Source of the DNA: Sandaracinus amylolyticus
GTDB lineage: Bacteria > Myxococcota_A > Polyangia > Polyangiales > Sandaracinaceae
Assembly: GCF_000737325.1 (NCBI RefSeq)
Contig: NZ_CP011125.1
Span: 4,278,001 to 4,342,000 of the forward strand
Length of the DNA stretch: 64,000 nt
Direction of reading: 5' to 3'
The position numbers and the translations under genes were made by a program. Below the pieces are notes generated by a model. It had not been told where the DNA came from. It saw only the letters and a list, made by a program, of their open reading frames with translations, and searched no databases. Numbering within the stretch: position 1 is the first letter of the stretch; each line of letters starts with the position of its first letter. Positions 33,264 to 42,901 of the stretch are shown here, one piece after another.

Positions 33264-35330
33264 ATGACTGCGCATCTCCTGCTCGAGATCGGCACCGAAG
33301 AGCTCCCCGCCTCGTTCGTCGCGAAGGCGCTGAAGGAGCTACCGGGCATCCTCACGCAGCTGCTCGATCACGCGCGCATCGGGCACGGCTCCGCGTCGTC
33401 GTACGGCACGCCGCGACGGCTCGCGGTGCTGGTGAACGACGTCGCGGATCGTCAGACCGACCTCGAAGAAGAAGTGCTCGGCCCGCCGAAGGCCGCGGCC
33501 TTCGAGGCGGACGGTCGACCGAAGAAGGCGGCCGAGGGCTTCGCGAAGAAGAACGGCATCGCGGTCGATCAGATCCGCGTCGTCACGACCGACAAGGGCG
33601 AGTACGCGGCGGTCACGCGTCGCGAGACCGGCCGTGCCGCGAGCGAGGTGCTGCCCGCGATCCTCGCCGATGCGATCGCGAAGATCCCGTTCCCGAAGTC
33701 GATGCGCTGGGGGCAGGGCGACGTCGCGTTCGGACGCCCGGTGCACTGGCTCGTCGCGCTGCACGGCAAGCACGCGATCGCGACGCAGTTCGCGGGCATC
33801 GCGTCGGGCACGCGCACCCGCGGCCATCGCTTCCTCGCCGCGCGCGAGATCGAGATCCCCGAGGCCGGCGCGTACCTCGCGATCCTGCGTGATGCGCACG
33901 TGCTCGCCGACGAGCGCGAGCGTCGTCGCGTGATGATCGAGCGCCTCGAAGCGAAGGCGCGCGAGATCGGCGGCGATCTCGTGCCCGACGAGTTCCTCGT
34001 CGAGGAGAACGCATCGCTCGTCGAGGAGCCGCACGTCATCGCGGGCTCGTTCGAAGAGGCGTATCTCTCGCTGCCCGACGAGGTGATCGTCGCGGTGATG
34101 CGCGGTCACCAGCGCTACTTCGCGGTGAAGGCGAAGGGCGCGGATCGTTTGATGCCGCGCTACCTCGCGGTCGTGAACACCGCGCTCGATCCCGCGACCG
34201 TCACGAACGGCAACGATCGCGCGCTGCGCCCGCGGCTCGCGGACGCTCGCTTCTTCGTCGAGACCGATCGCCAGACGCCGCTCGCGGCTCGCGTCCCGAA
34301 GCTCGACGGCATCGTGTTCCAGGCGAAGCTCGGGAGCGTGGGCGAGAAGACGGTGCGCGTCGGCGAGCTCGCCGCCCGTCTGTCGAACGACGGTCGCGCG
34401 GTGAAGGCCGCACCGCTCGCGAAGGCGGATCTCGTCACGCTGATCGTCGGCGAGTTCCCGGAGCTGCAGGGCCTGATGGGCCGCTGGTACGCGCAGCAGC
34501 AGGGCGTCGAGCCCGACGTCGCCGACGCGATCCGCGATCACTACCTGCCGAAGTCCGCGAGCGATGCGGTGCCCTCCGCGCCGCTCTCCGCGGCGCTCTC
34601 GATCGCGGATCGCGCGGACACGCTCGTCGGCTGCTTCGGCATCGGCATCGTGCCCACCGGCGGCGCCGATCCGTTCGCGCTGCGTCGTGCCGCGCTCGCG
34701 ATCGCGCGCACCGCGCTCGAGGGCCCGATCGACGTCGATCTGCGCGACGTGCTCGCCGCGGCGTGGAGGGCGTACGACGCGCAGGGCAAGAAGCTGAGCG
34801 CGAAGGACGAGGTGCTCGCGAAGCTCGACGAGTTCTTCCGCACGCGCCTGCGCGGTCTGCTCTCGGAGCAGCAGGGCCACCCGGTCGATCTCGTCGACGC
34901 GTGCCTCGGCGCGTGGGAAGGGCGCTCGATCCGCGACCTCGCCGCGCGCGTCCGCGCGCTCGCCGAGCTGCGCAAGATGCCCGCGTACGAGTCGCTCGCG
35001 GTCGCGTTCAAGCGCGCTTACAACATCGCGAAGGACGCGCCGAGCGGCGATCCCGATCCCGCGCTCTTCGATCACGAGGCGGAGCGCGCGCTCGCCGCGC
35101 GCTTCTCGGAGATTCGATCGCGCGTCGAGAGCGCGACGCAGTCGGGCGACTACGTCGCGGCGCTCACGCTCGTCGCGAAGGAGCTGCGCGAGCCGATCGA
35201 TCGCTTCTTCGACCAGGTGTTCGTGATGGTCGACGACACGAAGGTGCGCGACAACCGACTGCGCCTGCTCGGCGCGATCGCGCGCACGATGACGCGCATC
35301 GCGCACTTCCATCTGCTCGGCGGGGCGTGA
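33264..35330 (+). CDS. glyS: Glycyl-tRNA synthetase beta subunit
   Basis: 688 aa, full length. The N-terminus LLLEIGTEELPASF is the family signature. RWGQGDVAFGRPVHWLV and EGVRRHQRYF-like VMRGHQRYFAVK are also seen, followed by the HD-like region (SIADRADTLVGCFGIG) and a C-terminal anticodon-binding domain ending DNRLRLLGAIARTMTRIAHF. Its stop is 1 nt before the next gene, giving a tight glyQ-glyS-PPDK-like operon. Confidence 0.96.
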   Translation: MTAHLLLEIGTEELPASFVAKALKELPGILTQLLDHARIGHGSASSYGTPRRLAVLVNDVADRQTDLEEEVLGPPKAAAFEADGRPKKAAEGFAKKNGIAVDQIRVVTTDKGEYAAVTRRETGRAASEVLPAILADAIAKIPFPKSMRWGQGDVAFGRPVHWLVALHGKHAIATQFAGIASGTRTRGHRFLAAREIEIPEAGAYLAILRDAHVLADERERRRVMIERLEAKAREIGGDLVPDEFLVEENASLVEEPHVIAGSFEEAYLSLPDEVIVAVMRGHQRYFAVKAKGADRLMPRYLAVVNTALDPATVTNGNDRALRPRLADARFFVETDRQTPLAARVPKLDGIVFQAKLGSVGEKTVRVGELAARLSNDGRAVKAAPLAKADLVTLIVGEFPELQGLMGRWYAQQQGVEPDVADAIRDHYLPKSASDAVPSAPLSAALSIADRADTLVGCFGIGIVPTGGADPFALRRAALAIARTALEGPIDVDLRDVLAAAWRAYDAQGKKLSAKDEVLAKLDEFFRTRLRGLLSEQQGHPVDLVDACLGAWEGRSIRDLAARVRALAELRKMPAYESLAVAFKRAYNIAKDAPSGDPDPALFDHEAERALAARFSEIRSRVESATQSGDYVAALTLVAKELREPIDRFFDQVFVMVDDTKVRDNRLRLLGAIARTMTRIAHFHLLGGA

Positions 35331-35331
35331 C

Positions 35332-36993
35332 GTGCAGTTCCTCGTCGTGCCCGGCGCTGGTGCTCCGGCCGACGTCGCGCGCGTCGGCGCGAAGGCCGCG
35401 GGGCTGATCGACGCGTCGAACGAAGGGCTGCCCGTGCCGCCCTTCTTCGTGCTCTCGATCGATCTCTTCCGCGCCTGGCGCGCGACCGGCGCGCTCCCGG
35501 CCGAGCTCGACGCGGAGCTCGATGCGGGCCTGGAGCACCTCGCGCGCGCGACCGGGAAGCGCCTCGGAGACGCGAGCGCGCCGCTGATCGTCAGCGTGCG
35601 ATCGGGCGCGCCGGTCTCGATGCCCGGCATGCTGGACACGCTGCTCGACGTGGGCGCGACGAGCGCGAGCGTCGACGGCCTCGCGGCGCAGCTCGGCGAT
35701 CGGGCGGTCGCGCTCGACGTGCGCCGTCGCTTCCTCGAGTCGTGGGGCGCGGTCGTCGGTCGCCTCTCGCGCACGCGCTTCGATCCGCGCGCCGGCGTTC
35801 GTGTCGCGGCACGCGCGACCACGCCTCCGCCGCCGATCACGCCTGCCGATCTCGAGGCGAAGATCGCGCGCCACGAGCAGACGCTGCGCGAGGCCGGCGT
35901 GCTCCCGCCCGACGACGCGCGCGCGCAGCTGCGCATGGCGATCGAGGCGATCCTCGCGTCGTGGGATCGCGATCGCGCGCGCGACTTCCGCGCGACGCAG
36001 CGCATCGACGACGCGCTCGGCACGGCGGTCGTCGTGCAAGCGATGGTGTTCGGCAACGCGAGCGGCGCGTCGGGCAGCGGCGTCGCGTTCACGCGGCACC
36101 CGGTCACCGGCGAGAAGCACCTCTTCGGCGAGTACCTGCCGCGCGTGCAGGGCGACGAGGTCGTCGGCGGTCGCGCGTCGCCGGCGGGGCTCTCGGCCGC
36201 AGCGTCGGGACGTCGCGCCGCGGAGAGCCTCGAGCGGCAGAGCCCGACGGCGTTCGCCGACCTCGAGCGCATCGCGATGGCGCTCGAGGCGCGCTACGGC
36301 GACGCACAGGATCTCGAGATCACGGTCGAGCACGGCACGCTGTGGCTGCTGCAGGTGCGCACCGCGAAGCGCTCGCCGCGCGCCGCGATCCGTGTCGCGG
36401 TCGATCTCGTTCGCGAGGGGCGCATCGATCGCGAGACCGCGCTCGCGCGTCTCGATCCGCGCGCGATCGACGCGCTCGTGTCGCGCGCGCTGCCGCCCGA
36501 CGATCAGCTGCCCGAGCCTCCGCTGACGATCGGCGTGCCCGCGAGCCCGGGCGCGGTCTCCGGACGTGCCGTCTACGATCCCACCGCCGCGGTCGAGCTC
36601 GCGGCGCGGGGCGAAGCTGCGATCTTGATCCGTCCCGAGTGCAGCCCCGAGGACGCGCCCGGGATCCGCGCCGCGGCGGGCGTCCTCACGTCGTCGGGTG
36701 GGCTCACCTCGCACGCGGCGGTGATCGCGCGCGCGCTCGGCCGCCCGTGCATCGTCTCGGCGAGCGAGGTGCGTGTCGACGTCGATCACGCGTACGCCGA
36801 GGTGCGCCGGCCTGCGGGCGTGGTGGTGCCGGTGCCCGAGACGATCACCCTCGACGGCGCGACGGGCCGCGTGTTCGCGGGCGCGCTCCCCCTCGCGACG
36901 ACGTTCGCGCTGCCCGAAGCGCGTGAGGTGCTCGAGTGGGCGCGCGACCTCGCCACGCCGGGCTGGGAAGACGCGATCGCCCGCCTGCTGTAA
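35332..36993 (+). CDS. Two-domain PPDK relative lacking the C-terminal PEP/pyruvate domain
   Basis: 553 aa from GTG 35332; full pyruvate, phosphate dikinase is about 880 aa. The N-terminal nucleotide-binding domain is present (VRSGAPVSMPGMLDTLLDVG from residue 89, FTRHPVTGE, LQVRTAKRSP), and so is the swivelling phosphohistidine domain with GGLTSHAAVIARALG (H461). The TIM-barrel PEP/pyruvate-binding domain is missing and no remnant follows in 275 bp. It could phosphorylate its own histidine from ATP and pass the phosphate to another protein, or be a degraded PPDK. I recall ppdK next to glyQS in some other Deltaproteobacteria. It is coupled to glyS (1 nt gap). Confidence 0.85.
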   Translation: MQFLVVPGAGAPADVARVGAKAAGLIDASNEGLPVPPFFVLSIDLFRAWRATGALPAELDAELDAGLEHLARATGKRLGDASAPLIVSVRSGAPVSMPGMLDTLLDVGATSASVDGLAAQLGDRAVALDVRRRFLESWGAVVGRLSRTRFDPRAGVRVAARATTPPPPITPADLEAKIARHEQTLREAGVLPPDDARAQLRMAIEAILASWDRDRARDFRATQRIDDALGTAVVVQAMVFGNASGASGSGVAFTRHPVTGEKHLFGEYLPRVQGDEVVGGRASPAGLSAAASGRRAAESLERQSPTAFADLERIAMALEARYGDAQDLEITVEHGTLWLLQVRTAKRSPRAAIRVAVDLVREGRIDRETALARLDPRAIDALVSRALPPDDQLPEPPLTIGVPASPGAVSGRAVYDPTAAVELAARGEAAILIRPECSPEDAPGIRAAAGVLTSSGGLTSHAAVIARALGRPCIVSASEVRVDVDHAYAEVRRPAGVVVPVPETITLDGATGRVFAGALPLATTFALPEAREVLEWARDLATPGWEDAIARLL

Positions 36994-37268
36994 CGGCCCA
37001 AAGCTCGCGGCCATCCAGAGGTCGGATGCGCGGCGCCATTCGGCCGTTCCGGCGTCGCTGCAATCAGGAACCCACGCTTGACGCACCAAGCACCGTCTGG
37101 AACGCTCGTCTCGGCCGTTCGAGTCGCGTGCGCGTCGCGTGAATCGAGAATGGGGCTCGGCCGTACATCCGTCGTGTCGAGTCCCGCGTAGAGATCTCGC
37201 GCGTCGCACGCGTACATCGTTCGGGGCGCGCTTCTCCTTCGAACGCTTCATCGACACCGGGTGGCGGA
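36994..37268. other. Intergenic region before the PEGA kinase
   Basis: 275 bp with no gene, tandem repeat or strong hairpin. A TTGACG at about 37079-37084 could be a -35, but no convincing -10 follows at 16-18 bp. The kinase start at 37269 also lacks a strong ribosome site. Confidence 0.4.
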
Positions 37269-38969
<1,701 letters not shown>

Positions 38970-38983
38970 GTCGGTGTTCGCAG

Positions 38984-38989
38984 TAGGGT
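38984..38989 (+). promoter_or_regulatory. Putative -10 (TAGGGT) for lipoprotein pair
   Basis: TAGGGT ends 9 nt before ATG 38999, between the kinase stop (38969) and the lipoprotein start. Confidence 0.3.
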
Positions 38990-38998
38990 CCGCGCCTC

Positions 38999-40396
38999 AT
39001 GCGGGCGGAGCGCTGCGGCATCGGAAACGCCGCGACCATCACAGTCTTCGCGATCGCGATCGCCGGGTGTGACCTCGACAACCCCGGGGTGCCGCTGCCC
39101 GCGGCGACGTTGAACTTCCCGATCGCGCTCGCGGTGGTCGACGGCGCGCCCGAGACGAACGACGACGACTACCTGCTCGTCGTCAGCTCGAACTTCGACG
39201 TGCGCTACGCGTCGGGCTCGGTGCAGTCGTGGCGCCTCGCCGAGCTCCAGACCGCGATCGACGACGCGGTGGCGGGCGTCGACGACCTCGGCGTCGACTG
39301 CGGCGAGGACGGTCGCCCCGCGTGCGAGATCCAGATCGAGGAGCGCCCCGAGGTCTTCCTCCAGGACGAAGTGCGCATCCCGTCGCACGCCGACGGGATC
39401 GCGGTCGGGCCTTCGGAGGATCGCATCTACCTCCCGGTGCGCAGCGGGCGCGGCGGGCTCACGTGGATCGATCTCGCGGACGGCCTCTTCGGCTGCGGCG
39501 AGGGCGATGCGTGCGACGACCTCCACAACACCGTCGCGGTCGCGCCGGTGTCGCGCGAGCTCTCGCTCCCGACCGATCCCGTCGCGCTCGCGGTGGTCCC
39601 GCGCGACCTCGTGGGAGGCGGCGACGCGGACGCGATCGTGATCGCGCACCGCAACGGCTCGGGCAGCCTGCTGCTCGACGACCTGCGCGGTCAGCCGACG
39701 CTGTTCGACGTGATCGACGGGCTGCCGACCGACGTGGTCAGCGCCGAGATGGATCCCGAGAGCGGCGCAGTGTGGCTGACGAGCGCGCCGCCGAGCTCGC
39801 GCCCGACGCGCGATCTCGTCGCGGTCGCACCGATCGTGTCGGACGTCGACACGCGCCTCGCGGTGGTGAACCGCATCACGCTCGCGGGGCTGGACGACGG
39901 AGGCACGGGATCGGATACGCGAGACATCGCGTTCGACGTCGGCGTCGATCGCGCGTGGGTGCTCGCGCGTCGGCCCGAGGCCGTGATCACCGTCGACTTC
40001 CGCGTGCCGCCGGTCGCGCCGAACCTCGCGCCGCTCGGTGAGATCTTCGCGGTCGCGTCCGGGCCCTCGCGGCTCGAGCGCGTCGTGGTGCCGTTCGATC
40101 CCGATGGCGACGAAGGGCCGATCCCCGCGCGCGAGCGCACGTATCTCCTCGCGAGCTGCTACGACGCGAACAACGTCTCGGTCATCGATCCCGAGCTCGG
40201 GCTGATCGCCACGGTCGCGGGGCTCGCGGGCCCGTTCGAGATGGCGTACGACGCAACGCGGGAGCTGCTGTTCGTCATCAACTTCCGCAACAACACGATC
40301 GGGGTCGTCGACCTCTCGCCGCTCCGCACCGGCGCGTCTCCGCGGCTGATCGCGTACCTCGGTGATCCCGACGCGCCCAGCCCGTTCTCTGGATGA
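38999..40396 (+). CDS. Lipoprotein with YVTN-like beta-propeller features
   Basis: 465 aa. The signal ends ATITVFAIAIAGC with lipobox I-A-G-C at about residue 24. The mature protein has repeated strand-turn patterns typical of beta-propellers: HADGIAVGPSEDRIYLPV, DPVALAVVPRD, DANNVSVIDPELGLIATV and PFEMAYDATRELLFVINF. The last resembles YVTN repeats (VIDxxxxxVxxTIxxG). It probably binds a ligand at the cell surface. Its stop overlaps the start of the next lipoprotein by 4 nt, so the two are made together and may form a complex. Confidence 0.8.
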   Translation: MRAERCGIGNAATITVFAIAIAGCDLDNPGVPLPAATLNFPIALAVVDGAPETNDDDYLLVVSSNFDVRYASGSVQSWRLAELQTAIDDAVAGVDDLGVDCGEDGRPACEIQIEERPEVFLQDEVRIPSHADGIAVGPSEDRIYLPVRSGRGGLTWIDLADGLFGCGEGDACDDLHNTVAVAPVSRELSLPTDPVALAVVPRDLVGGGDADAIVIAHRNGSGSLLLDDLRGQPTLFDVIDGLPTDVVSAEMDPESGAVWLTSAPPSSRPTRDLVAVAPIVSDVDTRLAVVNRITLAGLDDGGTGSDTRDIAFDVGVDRAWVLARRPEAVITVDFRVPPVAPNLAPLGEIFAVASGPSRLERVVVPFDPDGDEGPIPARERTYLLASCYDANNVSVIDPELGLIATVAGLAGPFEMAYDATRELLFVINFRNNTIGVVDLSPLRTGASPRLIAYLGDPDAPSPFSG

Positions 40397-42876
40397 AGCG
40401 AGCTTCCGCCGTGCGCCTCAAGGTCGTTCCCGCGCTCCTCCTCGCGCTCTGCGGCGCTTGCACGCAGGCCGTCAACGTCGCGCCGCCGCGCGCGTTCAAC
40501 CGCCCGGCGCGCATCGAGCTCGTGTGCTTCGACGGCGATCGTCCGGTCGCGCAGAGCGAGTGCGCGAGCGGCAGCGGCGCCGGCGAGCGGACGCTGCTCG
40601 CGCTCGTGACGCAGCAGACGCGCGGCGAGGTCGCGGCGGTCGATCTCAGCGCCGATCCGCCAGTGGTGATCGACAGCGATCGCCGCGTGCCCGGCTTCAC
40701 GTTCGTCGAGGTCGGCGAGGTGCCGGTCGGGCTCGCGGTGTCGCGTCGCAATCCGCTGTGCACGTGGGTCGCGAACCGTGGATCGAGCAGCCTCTCGGCC
40801 GTGGAGACGGCGCGCTTCCGCGAGGAGTCGCTCGGCACCGGGATGGCCACCGAGGAGCTCTCGCTCGCGGGCGAGGGGCGCACCGGTCGGCCGAACGCGC
40901 TGGTGATCCACGACGACGGCGCGACGAGCGAGCTCTACGTGACGCTCCCGGACGACGGCGTGATCGGGCGCGTGCCGGTGACGTCGGACGACACCGGTTG
41001 CCACTTCGGCGCGCTCGAGATCATCCCGCTGCCCGACGCGCTCCCGGTCGCGCCCACGGAGCCGTCGTCGGATCCGACGCTCGGCGAGACGACCGATCCC
41101 CCGCAGGACGCGGCCACGCTCGCGCTGTGCGCCGCGACGGGCCTGACGCTCCCCGAGCTCGCCACGCCGCCCCCGACGGTGGTCGTCGAGACCGATCCCG
41201 ATCCGCTGCCCGCGCCGCAGCCGCTCGAGATCGAGGTCGCGCGCGACGACGACGGCGACGCGATCGCGCTGCTGATCGGCGACGCCGCGCGCTCCGTCAT
41301 CTATCGCTACGACCTCGCGACGCGCGCGTTCGCCGACGGGATCCGCACCGACGGTCCGATCCTCGATCTGACGCTCACGCCGCCGGTGCCGGACCGGCTC
41401 GACACGCCGTCGGCCACGCGCCGGTACGTGTACGCGATCGACGCGCGCGACGGCTCGGTGATGGTGATCGACGAGGCGGCGCGACAGCTCGTGCCCGTCG
41501 CGGCGGAGTCGACCGGGCGCGTGCTGCGCGTGCCGTTCCGCGCGCCGGCGCGCGCGATCGCGACGATCGATCGCCGCGGCGCGGGCGGGATCTGCGACTA
41601 CGACGACGCGACGATCGATCCGTCCGCGAACAACCTGCGCGGCGTGTTCGTGTCGGTTGCGCTCTCCGACGGCTCGTTGCGGTACATCGACGTTCTCGAC
41701 GAGGACGCGACGTGCCGCAGCGGGACCGACTGCCAGAACTCGTTCCAGGGCGGGCAGGAGTACTCGTTCATCCGCCGTCATCGCCCGCGCATCGCGACGC
41801 GCGTGGCCGACCCGGTGTCGCTCACCGAGTCGCCGGTCGCGTCGGTCTCGGGCTCGACGCTGCGCTTCTCGGCCTCGGGCTCGGTGCCCGACGAGGATGC
41901 GGTCCCGAGCTTTCTGTCGAACCCCTGCGCCGACCCCGACGGCATCGCGCCGGTGTTCGGCGCGCCGAACCCGTTGATCTGCACGTCGACCGATCCCTGG
42001 ACCGCGGCCGCCGAGTCGTGGGCGCTGACGTGGCAGGGCGTGATCCCGAGCACCGCGAGCATCGCGGGCAATTTCCGCACGCTCGACGACGGTCGGATCG
42101 CGCTCGAGACGCGCATCCCGTTGTGCGAGCGCGGCGTGCTCGGCCCCGAGGGCGCCGCAGGCCTGACCGAGGCCGATCCCGAGTTCATGTACCCCGGTGA
42201 TCTCGTCGCGATCACCGCGGAGCTGCCCGACGCGACCGCCGACGATCCCGAGTGCCGCGCGCTCGCGGGCGTCGACGAGGGCGAGACGCCCGAGGCGCTC
42301 CTGGTGCGGATCGCCGAGGTGCGCGCCGGCGAGGCGGGCGGCGTGCGCTCGCCGTACGCCTCGGCGATCGTGCTCGAGCCCGACGCGGAGGTGCTCGATC
42401 GCGCGGGCGCGAACGTCGAGCTGCTGCTGCGTTGCTACCAGGACCAGCTCGTCTCGTTCGACGTGCGGGTGTTCGATCGGTACGCGGTCGTCGGCTCGCG
42501 CACCGGGTTCGCGCACCGCGTGGTCGTGAGCGACGCGGGCAACTGCGTGGTGGAGACGACGCAGGACCCCACGCTCAGCGCGCGCGCCGAGCTCGGCGTG
42601 CCGTACGAGGGGCCGAGCCTGCGCTTCACGCTCGACTTCACGCGCGCGCGTCCCGCGGTGATCGTCGATCAGGCGATCACGTTCGACGTGGGCGACGTGC
42701 CGTCGCAGCTCGCGACGGATCTCGGCGCACTGCCGCAGGGCGGTCGCACGCTCACGCTCCCGACCGAGGTGTCGTTCAGCGCGCTGACGGACCGTCTCTA
42801 CGCGCTCGACGAGCTGCGCCGTGGGCTCGTGGTGATCGAGCTCGAGCCGGTGAGGCCCGAGTTCTTCATCGAGTAG
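40393..42876 (+). CDS. Large lipoprotein, beta-propeller-like, partner of the upstream lipoprotein
   Basis: 827 aa from ATG 40393, overlapping the previous stop (ATGA). The signal MKRASAVRLKVVPALLLALC runs into a lipobox C-G-A-C near residue 23. The early region resembles its neighbour (PVGLAVSRRNPLCTWVANRG, RPNALVIHDDGATSELYVTLP, RYVYAIDARDGSVMVID), again a propeller pattern. The C-terminal half is unrecognised, with scattered Cys (C-rich TCRSGTDCQN). Coupling and similarity suggest duplication followed by divergence and a shared surface complex. Mutual specificity is inference. Confidence 0.78.
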   Translation: MKRASAVRLKVVPALLLALCGACTQAVNVAPPRAFNRPARIELVCFDGDRPVAQSECASGSGAGERTLLALVTQQTRGEVAAVDLSADPPVVIDSDRRVPGFTFVEVGEVPVGLAVSRRNPLCTWVANRGSSSLSAVETARFREESLGTGMATEELSLAGEGRTGRPNALVIHDDGATSELYVTLPDDGVIGRVPVTSDDTGCHFGALEIIPLPDALPVAPTEPSSDPTLGETTDPPQDAATLALCAATGLTLPELATPPPTVVVETDPDPLPAPQPLEIEVARDDDGDAIALLIGDAARSVIYRYDLATRAFADGIRTDGPILDLTLTPPVPDRLDTPSATRRYVYAIDARDGSVMVIDEAARQLVPVAAESTGRVLRVPFRAPARAIATIDRRGAGGICDYDDATIDPSANNLRGVFVSVALSDGSLRYIDVLDEDATCRSGTDCQNSFQGGQEYSFIRRHRPRIATRVADPVSLTESPVASVSGSTLRFSASGSVPDEDAVPSFLSNPCADPDGIAPVFGAPNPLICTSTDPWTAAAESWALTWQGVIPSTASIAGNFRTLDDGRIALETRIPLCERGVLGPEGAAGLTEADPEFMYPGDLVAITAELPDATADDPECRALAGVDEGETPEALLVRIAEVRAGEAGGVRSPYASAIVLEPDAEVLDRAGANVELLLRCYQDQLVSFDVRVFDRYAVVGSRTGFAHRVVVSDAGNCVVETTQDPTLSARAELGVPYEGPSLRFTLDFTRARPAVIVDQAITFDVGDVPSQLATDLGALPQGGRTLTLPTEVSFSALTDRLYALDELRRGLVVIELEPVRPEFFIE

Positions 42877-42901
42877 CATCGCGCCCGCCGAGGAGGTCGA
42901 C

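Noticed and set aside
36994-37268. Remnant of the missing PPDK C-terminal domain after the two-domain gene
   Set aside because: No frame in this interval shows PEP/pyruvate-domain motifs; the region is non-coding.
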